Shown: positions 7,789 to 16,100, counted from the stretch's first letter. The stretch: DNA of 64,000 nucleotides from Ruegeria haliotis (GCF_013377785.1 NZ_JABXWT010000005.1:111689-175688); one strand, 5' to 3'. Translations and numbers: made by a program. The notes: generated by a model not told the origin, from the sequence alone.

Positions 7789-9317
7789 ATCTCTTCCACC
7801 TCCAATGTCAACGAGGCCGCCGGAACCGTTCGCAGGTCATCTACACGCAGCGGATAAGTCGGTTTCGACAAGCGATTGCGCACCACCCAGATCAACCGCT
7901 CCTGCGCGCGAGTAATGGCAACATATGCCAGACGCTTCCACAAAGGCTGTCCCGCCTCGGTGCGCCCCATTCGGGCGGCGGCGTATAAATCGGGTGCAAA
8001 GACCTGAACAGTGTCCCACTGCGATCCCTGCGCCTTATGGATGGTCACCGCAGCACCATGCAGGAACGTGGCCCCCATCCGCGCGGCAAAAGGAATGAAG
8101 GGCTCTTCCTCATCCGGTTTTTCGATCTGGACAATTGACGCAGCACTGACCTGAGGGTCTTCGGCGCCCATCACATGCAATCTGGAAAACCCCGGCTTAC
8201 GCCCCGGCCCCAGATAAATGACCTGAGCGCCCTTGATCAGCCCCCTCGCCTCAAGATCCAACCGTTTCTTGCGGTGTTTCAAAGGCAACTCAATTCCGTC
8301 GCAGATCAGCGGCTCGCCCTCCACCAACTCGGTATCGGGGGCGCCATGGACCTGTCGGAACGCCTGTATCAAACGGATACGCGTTGCGTTGCGCCAGACC
8401 AAAACCGGGCTGCGAGCCATCAGATCGACCTCGACCCGCTGCCCCCAAACCACCCTGTCGTCCTGACGGGCGGTTTGTTCAATCATCCGTTCAAAATCCT
8501 CAAACCCCACCGCCGGATCGGACAGCGCATGGGCCAGATCCAGAATTGGGTTATCGGCATCTTGCCTGTGAACGCGGTGAAGCGTCAGCTTTCGCGGCTC
8601 GGGCAGCCCTTCGAACACCATGCTGCCGGATTGATTGACCGGAGCCAACTGCGCCGGATCGCCGAACAGCAAAAGGGTTGGGAATATCTCTTTCAGGTCT
8701 TCGAATTGCCGGTCATCCAACATCGACGCCTCGTCAACGAACCCGATATCCAGCGGCTCGTCCCGACGTTTCCAACCGGTAATAAAATCTGATCCGCGCA
8801 AACCTGCAGCCGCCAGCGCACCCGGGATGGATTTGTTGTTGGCGTAAAAGGCTGCTGCCCGGTCCAACGCCTCGTCTGTCAGGCCTTCGACCTCAGGTCG
8901 CTCGTCGTTGCCTGCCAACCACTCGGCAATGCGCTCATATTCCGGATCGTAGACAGGCGTATAGAGGATCCGATGAATGGTTGTCGCCGGAACACCGCGC
9001 AGTCGCAGGACACTGGCTGCCTTGTTGGTCGGCGCCAATATCGCAAGGCTGCGTTTATCCTTCGACTTACGGCTTTCATAGTCGCCAGATACGATCTGAA
9101 CACCCGTTTCGGCCAATGCCTTGTAAAGCTCGGCCAATAACAGGGTCTTACCCGATCCAGCCTTGCCAAGAACGGCCATAACGCCGGATTCTCCGCCCCC
9201 GGGTAGCTTGAGCAGGGCGTCATCTTCCAGGTCCACACCTGCTGAGCGCAGCATTTCGGCAATGCTGTCAAAAGCGGCGGCCTGATCATCTGAGAAGGTA
9301 ACATTCGGCAACGACAT
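7785..9317 (-). CDS. RecD/Pif1-like superfamily 1 DNA helicase
   Basis: A 510-residue SF1 helicase. Visible motifs are Walker A GKAGSGKT (51-58), motif Ia LAPTNKAA, motif II VDEAS, motif III FGDPAQLAPV, and the C-terminal UvrD_C_2 motifs TIHKAQGSQWDTV and YVAITRAQERLIWV. Such stand-alone proteins resemble the RecD2 ATPase core without the long N-terminal extension, and likely act in DNA repair or replication restart. It lies 60 bp downstream of luxI on the same strand. A GC-rich hairpin covers its start codon. Confidence 0.85.
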   Translation of the reverse strand: MSLPNVTFSDDQAAAFDSIAEMLRSAGVDLEDDALLKLPGGGESGVMAVLGKAGSGKTLLLAELYKALAETGVQIVSGDYESRKSKDKRSLAILAPTNKAASVLRLRGVPATTIHRILYTPVYDPEYERIAEWLAGNDERPEVEGLTDEALDRAAAFYANNKSIPGALAAAGLRGSDFITGWKRRDEPLDIGFVDEASMLDDRQFEDLKEIFPTLLLFGDPAQLAPVNQSGSMVFEGLPEPRKLTLHRVHRQDADNPILDLAHALSDPAVGFEDFERMIEQTARQDDRVVWGQRVEVDLMARSPVLVWRNATRIRLIQAFRQVHGAPDTELVEGEPLICDGIELPLKHRKKRLDLEARGLIKGAQVIYLGPGRKPGFSRLHVMGAEDPQVSAASIVQIEKPDEEEPFIPFAARMGATFLHGAAVTIHKAQGSQWDTVQVFAPDLYAAARMGRTEAGQPLWKRLAYVAITRAQERLIWVVRNRLSKPTYPLRVDDLRTVPAASLTLEVEEI

Positions 9318-9342
9318 GGCGCGACCCTACAGGGCCGCGCCA
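9317..9342 (-). promoter_or_regulatory. Hairpin covering the helicase start codon
   Basis: TGGCGCGACCCT and AGGGCCGCGCCA (plus strand) form a 12-bp stem with one A-C mismatch and a 2-nt loop. On the coding strand it includes the weak AGGG ribosome binding site and abuts the ATG. It could end luxI transcripts or limit helicase translation. No U-run follows. Confidence 0.4.
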
Positions 9343-9377
9343 GCCACCACCAGATGCGGATTCGTGTTTTCCCGCCT

Positions 9378-10016
9378 TCAGGCCGACAGTGCAAACCGGT
9401 GCTGTTTGGTCGGACCAAACGCGGTTGTGAACCACAGACGCGAAAGCTCTCGTGGAATGCCCGCCCTTTCGGCCACGCGATTGCAATCCTCGGCGGAATA
9501 GGGCCACAGCCCGACCGAAATCTGGTCACGCCCGGTCCCCTCGGTCCCAAGCACAACCGGTGAAGATCCAATCAGACGATAGATCCGAATCATGCGTGCA
9601 TCAAAGACTCCGGCGATGTGGGTCAGGCCAAATCCTTCCATCATTTCGCCAGCGCTCAGCATTATGGCACCCGCAGTGTGCGGACTGGCGGTGCGGGACA
9701 GACAGAACCGCGTAACCTCCCAGATCAGGGGGCTGCGGATCGGGTCACCGCCAGTCAAATGACCAAAGATATCATTGATCATCACTGGCCCGGTCGTCGG
9801 CAAGATCCGCATCGACCCACCATGGCTGCCATCGGGTTCCTCCCAGATGACATAAAGCGGGTTCAGATCGTCGTATTGATCCCGCTCTTCCCCTTTTTCA
9901 TTAACGTGAACGTCCCAACCCAATCTGGTTTTGAACTGATCTGCGCGATCCCGAAACATCCCGTCGGCCAAAGCCGGAAATTTATGCAGCTCATCAGCAT
10001 ATAGATAACGCAACAT
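9378..10016 (-). CDS. luxI: Acyl-homoserine lactone synthase (LuxI family)
   Basis: A 212-residue autoinducer synthase that makes an acyl-homoserine lactone from S-adenosylmethionine and acyl-ACP (or acyl-CoA). All family-invariant residues are present: Arg 24, Phe 28, Trp 34, Asp 46, Asp 49, Arg 70, Phe 84, Glu 100 and Arg 103. The acyl chain length cannot be read from sequence. It lies 83 bp downstream of luxR on the same strand. Its AAGGGG ribosome binding site can pair within an upstream hairpin, and a TTAA-N7-TTAA motif lies about 85 bp before the start. Confidence 0.95.
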   Translation of the reverse strand: MLRYLYADELHKFPALADGMFRDRADQFKTRLGWDVHVNEKGEERDQYDDLNPLYVIWEEPDGSHGGSMRILPTTGPVMINDIFGHLTGGDPIRSPLIWEVTRFCLSRTASPHTAGAIMLSAGEMMEGFGLTHIAGVFDARMIRIYRLIGSSPVVLGTEGTGRDQISVGLWPYSAEDCNRVAERAGIPRELSRLWFTTAFGPTKQHRFALSA

Positions 10017-10024
10017 GACTTGTT

Positions 10025-10056
10025 CCCCTTGTCGTCCTGTGCAGGAACGAAGGGGG
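10025..10056 (-). promoter_or_regulatory. Hairpin sequestering the luxI ribosome binding site
   Basis: On the plus strand CCCCTT (10025-10030) pairs with AAGGGG (10050-10055). An inner dyad, TCCTG-TG-CAGGA, is at 10035-10046. On the luxI coding strand the AAGGGG at 10030-10025, 8 bp before the ATG, is the evident ribosome binding site, so folding would hide it. The inner TCCTGTGCAGGA could instead be a protein site, but its 2-bp spacer is too short for a normal lux box. Confidence 0.5.
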
Positions 10057-10099
10057 TACAGACACGTGGTTAATTTACGGTGTGAGAACCGCGCGGTCT

Positions 10100-10114
10100 T
10101 TAAACGACTATTAA
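10100..10114. promoter_or_regulatory. Candidate CtrA site upstream of luxI
   Basis: TTAA-ACGACTA-TTAA matches the CtrA full-site pattern TTAA-N7-TTAA. It overlaps the last codons of luxR, 83 bp before the luxI start codon. See the better match upstream of the luxR transcription unit. Confidence 0.35.
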
Positions 10115-10819
10115 TCCTCGGCTAAGCGCCGTTGCGATCGCATGGGTCGTATTCTGGGCGCCCAATTTGGAACGCGCGCTTTCAATATAAACCCGCAACG
10201 TATGTTCCGAAATTGACAGGGAATGTGCCACCTGAGCACGGCTATAGCCCAGCGCCAAAAGGGTAATTGCATCAATTTCTCTGGGCGATAGTCCGCGCGG
10301 TGACTCCGGTTGCCTTTCTTTCTCGAACTCCAGCGCTTTTCGGTTGATGTAATGTGCGATCAGGATCAACTCGCGCCCGTAAGTCGAAATAAACTGCTGC
10401 CATGTTTCGTCGTCGCAGCTGTGATTGACGGTAAACAGGGCAAATTGCCCGTTTGGACCACGGATCGGGATGGAATAACCCTGATTGCTTATCCCGTGAC
10501 TTTGCGCATCCTGAAGGAAGGCTTTGGCAACTTTGCCAGACCAATCAAGAGATTTCCAATCGACCGGATGAAACCGTTGGAAGCATCCCAGAATTACGGG
10601 GTCGATCCTGTGATAGTTTTTGTCCCGGTACCTTTCTTCCCAAGTATCCGAGTAGGTCGTACATCCATATTGGTCGCCGGCCCCATCGACCCAGTGATAC
10701 GTCAGATGCTCAATCCCAAGCATGGCTCGCAAGCGAAATGCAACGCCGCTGAGCTCGTCAAGCGTGTTGGTGTTTTCCAAATCCTGCTGGATCTGACCCC
10801 AATCGAGTTCTGTTCCCAT
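10100..10819 (-). CDS. luxR: LuxR-family quorum-sensing regulator
   Basis: Starting at ATG 10819 the protein has 239 residues; an in-frame ATG at 10840 would add seven. The N-terminal autoinducer-binding domain keeps all six conserved residues (Trp 60, Tyr 64, Asp 73, Pro 74, Trp 88, Gly 114), so it should bind an acyl-homoserine lactone. The C-terminal GerE-type helix-turn-helix (about 175-232) starts LSPREIDAITLLALGYS. It is the cognate regulator of the adjacent luxI. Its start lies inside a short upstream ORF, so translation may be coupled to it. Confidence 0.92.
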   Translation of the reverse strand: MGTELDWGQIQQDLENTNTLDELSGVAFRLRAMLGIEHLTYHWVDGAGDQYGCTTYSDTWEERYRDKNYHRIDPVILGCFQRFHPVDWKSLDWSGKVAKAFLQDAQSHGISNQGYSIPIRGPNGQFALFTVNHSCDDETWQQFISTYGRELILIAHYINRKALEFEKERQPESPRGLSPREIDAITLLALGYSRAQVAHSLSISEHTLRVYIESARSKLGAQNTTHAIATALSRGLIVV

Positions 10820-10976
10820 CCGCGGGCGCCCGTGCCTCATCCTTCATGGACGCGATCTCGGCCGCCGCGATCAACCTGGTGTCATCAAGCTGCTCGGCCA
10901 ACGTGCTCAACCCATTCGCAACGGCGAAAGCGTTGAGGTCCGACAATACGTCCAATATCCACTCATTTTGCGCCAT
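10758..10976 (-). CDS. Short ORF overlapping the start of luxR
   Basis: A 72-codon ORF that starts 157 bp upstream of the luxR ATG and ends 62 bp inside luxR. The first 45 or so residues (MAQNEWILDVLSDLNAFAVA, then a predicted amphipathic helix with EIAS) look like a real small acidic helical protein. The tail, which overlaps luxR in another frame, is low-complexity and may be unconstrained. AGAGAGA precedes the ATG. I recall similar small ORFs before luxR in other roseobacters, but could not check. It may be a regulatory partner or a leader that couples luxR translation. Confidence 0.6.
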   Translation of the reverse strand: MAQNEWILDVLSDLNAFAVANGLSTLAEQLDDTRLIAAAEIASMKDEARAPADGNRTRLGSDPAGFGKHQHA

Positions 10977-10995
10977 CAGGGTCTCTCTGAAACAG

Positions 10996-11011
10996 TTAAC
11001 GAAGGGTTAAC
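10996..11011. promoter_or_regulatory. CtrA-type site upstream of the luxR-luxI unit
   Basis: TTAACGAAGGGTTAAC is a perfect TTAA-N7-TTAAC match to the CtrA consensus, readable in both directions. It lies 19 bp before the short ORF start codon. If it overlaps a -35 box in the luxR direction, transcription would start inside the short ORF, so binding here may repress, or may drive a leader without that ORF. Confidence 0.55.
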
Positions 11012-11014
11012 ACA

Positions 11015-11031
11015 ACCATAACATGTATGGT
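11015..11031. promoter_or_regulatory. Dyad upstream of the luxR unit
   Basis: ACCATA and TATGGT are perfect inverted repeats around ACATG. The site is next to the CtrA-type motif. It is shorter than a 20-bp lux box and the bound factor, if any, is unknown. Confidence 0.3.
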
Positions 11032-11127
11032 GTTTTTCGGCATATTCACCGGTTTCTACTCCCCAGAAACAGCGAGGGGGTATTTTACAACCCATTGAAA
11101 GTCTGAAAGGTGCATTCAAAACGCACA

Positions 11128-11165
11128 ACACCCACGAACCGCCAGAGCGATTCGCGGGTGTTTTA
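11128..11165. terminator. Hairpin between ccr end and the lux promoter
   Basis: AACACCCACGAA and TTCGCGGGTGTT pair with one G-T position around a 14-nt loop. TTTTA follows on the plus strand. On the minus strand, the ccr direction, only a broken T-run follows, so termination of ccr is plausible but imperfect. Confidence 0.5.
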
Positions 11166-11184
11166 TGTCTACAACCCGTGCGGG

Positions 11185-12471
11185 TTAATCGCGTGCGTCC
11201 AGAACCTCTTCCAGCGTCCGCAGGCCAGTGCGAGGGGCCTGAACCAGAACGGACATGTTACCCGGCTTATGCTCATTCCGCAGCATCTTCATATGCGCCT
11301 CGGGCAGATCGTTCCAAGTAAAGACCTCGGACATGCAGGGATCAAGGCGGCGCTCGACCATCAGCTGGTTTGCGGCGGCCGCCTGCTTGAGATGCGCAAA
11401 GTGCGACCCCTGCAAGCGCTTCTGGTGCATCCACATATAGCGAACATCAAAGGTCAGATTGTAGCCGGTGGTGCCGGCACAAATCACGACCATACCGCCC
11501 TTTTTGACCACAAAGGTCGAAACCGGGAAGGTGCTTTCGCCAGGATGCTCGAACACCATGTCGACATTCACACCCTTGCCGGTGATGTCCCAGATCGCTT
11601 TACCGAATTTACGCGCTTCTTTGAACCAGTCAGCGTATTCCGGCGTGTTGACTGTGGGCAGCTGCCCCCAGCAATTGAAATCCTTACGGTTCAGAACACC
11701 TTTTGCGCCCAGCCCCATAACAAAGTCACGTTTGCTTTCGTCCGAGATCACACCGATCGCGTTGGCGCCAGCCGTATTGATCAGCTGGATCGCATAAGAC
11801 CCCAGCCCCCCTGATGCGCCCCAGACCAGAACGTTCTGACCCGGCTTCAAGTCATGCGGCTCATGACCGAACAGCATCCGGTACGCGGTTGCCAGCGTCA
11901 GCGTGTAGCAAGCGCTTTCTTCCCAGGTCAGGTGCTTGGGACGCGGCATCAGCTGTTGTGACTGAACGTTGGTAAACTGCGCGAATGATCCATCGGGGGT
12001 CTCATAGCCCCAGATACGCTGCGAGTCCGAAAACATCGGGTCGCCGCCGTTACATGCCTCGTCGTCACCGTCATCCTGGTTGCAGTGGATCACAACCTCG
12101 TCGCCCACTTTCCAGCGCTTGACCTTATCGCCGACAGCCCAGACGATACCCGACGCATCCGAACCGGCAATGTGGAACGGCTGCCCATGACCATCAAACG
12201 GGCTGATCGGCTTTCCCAGCGACGCCCAGACACCATTGTAGTTCACACCAGCGGCCATAACGAGAACCAGCACTTCGTGACTGTCCAGCTGCGGGACATC
12301 GACGACTTCCAACTGCATGGCCGTATTCGGCTCGCCGTGACGCTCTTTGCGGATTGCCCAAGCGTACATTTGTTTGGGGACATATCCCATCGGAGGGATC
12401 TCACCCATTTCATAGAGGTCTTTTTCGGGTGCCTCGTACGACGTGATACCGTTTTCGGTGTCCAGAGCCAT
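11185..12471 (-). CDS. ccr: Crotonyl-CoA carboxylase/reductase
   Basis: A 428-residue enzyme that converts crotonyl-CoA, CO2 and NADPH to (2S)-ethylmalonyl-CoA, the defining step of the ethylmalonyl-CoA pathway for acetyl-CoA assimilation. It is a medium-chain dehydrogenase with NYNGVWA (77-83) in the catalytic half and the NADPH loop GASGGLG (218-224). The HQKRLQGSHFA segment is typical of Ccr rather than of ordinary enoyl reductases. Length matches the Rhodobacter enzyme. AAGGAGG precedes the ATG. ecm, for a later step, is divergent 1.6 kb away. Confidence 0.95.
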   Translation of the reverse strand: MALDTENGITSYEAPEKDLYEMGEIPPMGYVPKQMYAWAIRKERHGEPNTAMQLEVVDVPQLDSHEVLVLVMAAGVNYNGVWASLGKPISPFDGHGQPFHIAGSDASGIVWAVGDKVKRWKVGDEVVIHCNQDDGDDEACNGGDPMFSDSQRIWGYETPDGSFAQFTNVQSQQLMPRPKHLTWEESACYTLTLATAYRMLFGHEPHDLKPGQNVLVWGASGGLGSYAIQLINTAGANAIGVISDESKRDFVMGLGAKGVLNRKDFNCWGQLPTVNTPEYADWFKEARKFGKAIWDITGKGVNVDMVFEHPGESTFPVSTFVVKKGGMVVICAGTTGYNLTFDVRYMWMHQKRLQGSHFAHLKQAAAANQLMVERRLDPCMSEVFTWNDLPEAHMKMLRNEHKPGNMSVLVQAPRTGLRTLEEVLDARD

Positions 12472-12581
12472 GCTGGCCTCCTTTTTTTATGCCTTTGCCG
12501 CGATGCAGAATCGCGTGCTCCCAAGATCAGATATTAACCGTTAAGAAATAATGCAACCTTTTTTGACGCTAGTTTGTAATT

Positions 12582-13958
12582 TTATGACCCAGCAGGTGCA
12601 GAAATTCCCTTTGCAGGTGCAGTATCATCAGGTTGCATGATGAGTGGTACAGATGCGGCATAATAATTCAGCAGATCGACGCGCTGCCCAGAAAGGGAAA
12701 GTGTGTTCCCTTGCCTGCTCAGGATTCGACGCTCGACCAATTGGTCAATCGCGCTTGATATGGCCTCTGCATTTGCATCATCCTGCCCCATCATAGCTTC
12801 GATCCGCGCTCGAACCTCATCCTCTGGCATGGAGACATTTTCCCGCAACAGCCAACACGCCGCCGGAGCGGGCACCAAGGGAACTGACCGACCTATTCGC
12901 TGTATCAACTCTCGCGCCAGATCCGTTATGTCATCATTCTCGCGGCGACTGCGGAAATCCTGCAGCGAAATCGGCTTGCCATATCGCACCGAGGCCAGTC
13001 CGAACCGCTTGTATCGGCCGATCAGACGTCGCCAGATCTGTTTCAACACCCATCGCGTGATGACCCCGATTCTAGCTCGGAACCGCCGTTCCGTGCCCAG
13101 CGCGGCCCGGGTCAGGATCGTATCCTCAAGCACCCGATCATAGTTCAGCGCTACCGGCACAAAGACCACATCCCGTCCATCCGGCGAGGTTCCGTCCATG
13201 ATGTATTTGAGCAGCCCCAGTTTTGGACGACCCAAAGCGCCGGTCAGACTCAAACCGCCCTCGGGGAACATTGCCTGCGTCACACCCGCCTCTGTCGCGT
13301 GACGCACGTAGCTGGACAGGACCTGACGATATAATTCGCTGCCTGACTTTCGCCGGATGAAATAGGCTCCCATCGCTCGGATCAGGCGGCTGAGCGGCCA
13401 GACCCGCGCCCATTCCCCCACGGCGTAGGACAGCGCAGACTGTCGCGCCGCAAGGTAGGTGACGAGCACGTAGTCCATATTGCTGCGGTGGTTCATGACA
13501 AAGACAACAGTAGCCTCTGGGTCGATACCTTTGACGGCCTCTTCATCTTCATAGCTCAGGCGCACATCGTAGAATGTGTTGCTCAGCAGCCGCGCCAGGC
13601 GGATCGCGAAGCTGAAATAGGCTACAGCAGAGAATGACGGGACAATCTCGCGCGCATAGCGGCGCGCCTGTTCAAAGGCGACAGCCTCGGGCATCCCCGA
13701 CTCACGCGCGTGTTGCTGCACTGCATGCCCAACCTGTGGATCATAGATCAGACGCTGGATCATGTCGTGCCGACGCGCCAGCTTGAAGGGCTGGATAGGC
13801 CGTTGCAGGCGCTTGTTCAGGCGGGCGACGGCCCGTTCCAAACGACGGCGAAAGAACCAGCGGACGGACGGGAACAAAAAATGCGATGCCAGAGTGACCA
13901 TGGCAAAGACCACGATCAGCACAAATAGCCAAATCGGAAGTTCCACGGTTTGCGTCAT
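12582..13958 (-). CDS. PlsB-like glycerol-3-phosphate/1-acylglycerol phosphate acyltransferase
   Basis: A 458-residue acyltransferase with an N-terminal membrane segment (about 8-28). It carries the HX4D catalytic motif as NHRSNMD (His 157, Asp 162) and the FPEGG substrate-binding motif (231-235), both typical of the PlsC/PlsB superfamily. It is longer than PlsC and shorter than E. coli PlsB. It sits between ccr and ecm with divergent ecm, 144 bp from the ecm start. The role is membrane phospholipid synthesis by family; which acylation step is unclear. Confidence 0.82.
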   Translation of the reverse strand: MTQTVELPIWLFVLIVVFAMVTLASHFLFPSVRWFFRRRLERAVARLNKRLQRPIQPFKLARRHDMIQRLIYDPQVGHAVQQHARESGMPEAVAFEQARRYAREIVPSFSAVAYFSFAIRLARLLSNTFYDVRLSYEDEEAVKGIDPEATVVFVMNHRSNMDYVLVTYLAARQSALSYAVGEWARVWPLSRLIRAMGAYFIRRKSGSELYRQVLSSYVRHATEAGVTQAMFPEGGLSLTGALGRPKLGLLKYIMDGTSPDGRDVVFVPVALNYDRVLEDTILTRAALGTERRFRARIGVITRWVLKQIWRRLIGRYKRFGLASVRYGKPISLQDFRSRRENDDITDLARELIQRIGRSVPLVPAPAACWLLRENVSMPEDEVRARIEAMMGQDDANAEAISSAIDQLVERRILSRQGNTLSLSGQRVDLLNYYAASVPLIMQPDDTAPAKGISAPAGS

Positions 13959-14102
13959 GCGCGTACAGTGCCATCATTCGCATCGGCCCACAATCTGAAC
14001 AATCACGGGATGCCGCAACGCAGCGAATTGACTTATCCCGAAAATTGCGCTTTAGAACCCAAAGACGAAACTTTGTTACCCGCAGATACACGAGGCTACC
14101 TC

Positions 14103-16070
14103 ATGACGCAGACGCAGAAAGATCGCCCTTGGCTCATCCGGACTTATGCCGGTCACTCAACCGCCAAAGCCTCGAACGCGCTGTACCGGGGCAATCTGGC
14201 CAAAGGTCAAACCGGGCTATCTGTGGCTTTCGATTTGCCGACACAAACTGGGTATGACAGCGATCATACGTTGGCGCGTGGCGAAGTGGGCAAAGTCGGG
14301 GTACCCGTCGGACATCTGGGGGATATGCGGGTTCTGTTCGATCAGATTCCGCTAGAGCAGATGAACACCTCGATGACGATCAACGCCACGGCCCCTTGGT
14401 TGCTGGCGCTTTATATTGCCGTGGCCGAAGAACAGGGGGCCGATGTGTCCAAGCTGCAGGGCACTGTGCAAAACGATCTGATCAAGGAATACCTGAGCCG
14501 TGGCACTTATGTCTGCCCGCCGAAACCCTCGCTCAAGATGATCGCGGACGTAGCCGAGTACTGCTATACCAACGTGCCGAAGTGGAACCCGATGAACGTG
14601 TGTTCCTATCACCTGCAAGAGGCCGGCGCGACGCCCGAACAAGAACTGGCTTATGCCCTGGCCACTGCCATCGCAGTTCTCGACGAACTGCGCCCGCGTG
14701 TTCCGGCCGAAGACTTCCCTGCACTGTGCGGTCGGATCTCGTTTTTTGTGAATGCCGGCATACGGTTTGTCACCGAAATGTGCAAAATGCGCGCCTTTGT
14801 CGACCTTTGGGGCGAAATTCTGCAACAACGCTATGGAGTCGAGGATCCCAAGTTCCGCCGCTTCCGTTATGGCGTTCAGGTGAACTCGCTGGGTCTGACC
14901 GAACAGCAGCCTGAAAACAACGTCTACCGCATCCTGATTGAAATGCTGGCCGTGACGCTGTCGAAAAAGGCCCGTGCCCGCGCAGTTCAACTGCCCGCCT
15001 GGAACGAAGCGCTGGGCCTGCCCCGCCCCTGGGACCAACAATGGTCGATGCGGATGCAACAGATCCTGGCCTACGAAACCGACCTGCTTGAATTTGGTGA
15101 CCTGTTTGACGGCAACCCGTCTGTAGACGCCAAGGTTGAGGAACTAAAAGAGGGCGCACGCGCCGAACTGGCGAACCTCGATTCAATGGGCGGCGCTGTT
15201 GCCTCGATCGAATATATGAAATCCCGTCTGGTGGATTCAAATGCGGAGCGCCTGAACCGGATCGAGCGTAACGAGACCGTCGTCGTCGGTGTGAACAAAT
15301 GGACCGAGGGCGAACCTTCGCCGCTGCAGACAGAGGATGGCGGTATCATGGTCGTTGATCCCGCCGTTGAACAGGAACAGATCAACCGCCTGAACGAGTG
15401 GCGTACTGCGCGAGATGACGCTGCGGTTACTGCGGCATTGGCCGCCCTGCGTACAGCAGCGCAAACTGGCGCCAATGTCATGGAGCCGTCCATCGCTGCG
15501 GCCAAGGCGGGCGTGACCACGGGTGAGTGGGCCGAGGAAATGCGCAAAGTCTATGGCACCTATCGCGGCCCGACCGGCGTGTCCGGCTCTGTTTCAAACA
15601 AGACCGAAGGATTGGAAGATCTGCGTGCTGCGGTCGATGCGGTCAGCGACAAGCTGGGCCGCCGCCTAAAATTCCTGGTTGGCAAGCCGGGACTGGACGG
15701 TCATTCGAACGGTGCCGAGCAGATCGCCTTCCGCGCGCGGGATTGCGGCATGGATATCAGCTATGAAGGCATCCGGCTGACGCCCGAGGAAATCGTCTCG
15801 GCCGCAATCGAGGACGACGCCCATGTCATTGGCTTGTCGATCCTGTCAGGCAGCCATCTGCCTCTGGTCGAAGACGTCATGGTCCGTATGCGCAAAGCAG
15901 GATTAACCCATATTCCCGTTATCGTGGGAGGGATTATCCCGGATGAAGACGCAATCAAGTTGAAATCCATGGGAGTATCCAAAATTTATACCCCAAAAAA
16001 CTTCGAGCTTAATGCGATCATGGGTGACATCGTAACTTTAGTTGACCCAAAAAACCTCGCCGCCGAGTAA
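14103..16070 (+). CDS. ecm: Ethylmalonyl-CoA mutase
   Basis: Coenzyme B12-dependent mutase converting (2R)-ethylmalonyl-CoA to methylsuccinyl-CoA. With ATG 14103 (ACGAGG upstream) it has 655 residues, the normal length; 51 upstream in-frame codons are not homologous. The substrate barrel contains TYAGHSTAKASNALYR and FDLPTQTGYDSDH. The C-terminal B12 domain has the DxHxxG motif as DGHSNG (Asp 532, His 534, Gly 537). A methylmalonyl-CoA mutase is the main alternative, but the sequence style and the ccr neighbour favour Ecm. Confidence 0.93.
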   Translation: MTQTQKDRPWLIRTYAGHSTAKASNALYRGNLAKGQTGLSVAFDLPTQTGYDSDHTLARGEVGKVGVPVGHLGDMRVLFDQIPLEQMNTSMTINATAPWLLALYIAVAEEQGADVSKLQGTVQNDLIKEYLSRGTYVCPPKPSLKMIADVAEYCYTNVPKWNPMNVCSYHLQEAGATPEQELAYALATAIAVLDELRPRVPAEDFPALCGRISFFVNAGIRFVTEMCKMRAFVDLWGEILQQRYGVEDPKFRRFRYGVQVNSLGLTEQQPENNVYRILIEMLAVTLSKKARARAVQLPAWNEALGLPRPWDQQWSMRMQQILAYETDLLEFGDLFDGNPSVDAKVEELKEGARAELANLDSMGGAVASIEYMKSRLVDSNAERLNRIERNETVVVGVNKWTEGEPSPLQTEDGGIMVVDPAVEQEQINRLNEWRTARDDAAVTAALAALRTAAQTGANVMEPSIAAAKAGVTTGEWAEEMRKVYGTYRGPTGVSGSVSNKTEGLEDLRAAVDAVSDKLGRRLKFLVGKPGLDGHSNGAEQIAFRARDCGMDISYEGIRLTPEEIVSAAIEDDAHVIGLSILSGSHLPLVEDVMVRMRKAGLTHIPVIVGGIIPDEDAIKLKSMGVSKIYTPKNFELNAIMGDIVTLVDPKNLAAE

Positions 16071-16100
16071 CATACACTTTATCCGATGAATTCCTCGTTT

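Noticed and set aside
12533..12545. TTAACCGTTAA upstream of ccr as a CtrA site
   Set aside because: The spacer between TTAA units is 3, not 7.
13959..14102. Cobalamin riboswitch before the B12-dependent mutase gene
   Set aside because: The gap is 144 bp, too short with divergent promoters, and no B12-box-like sequence is visible.
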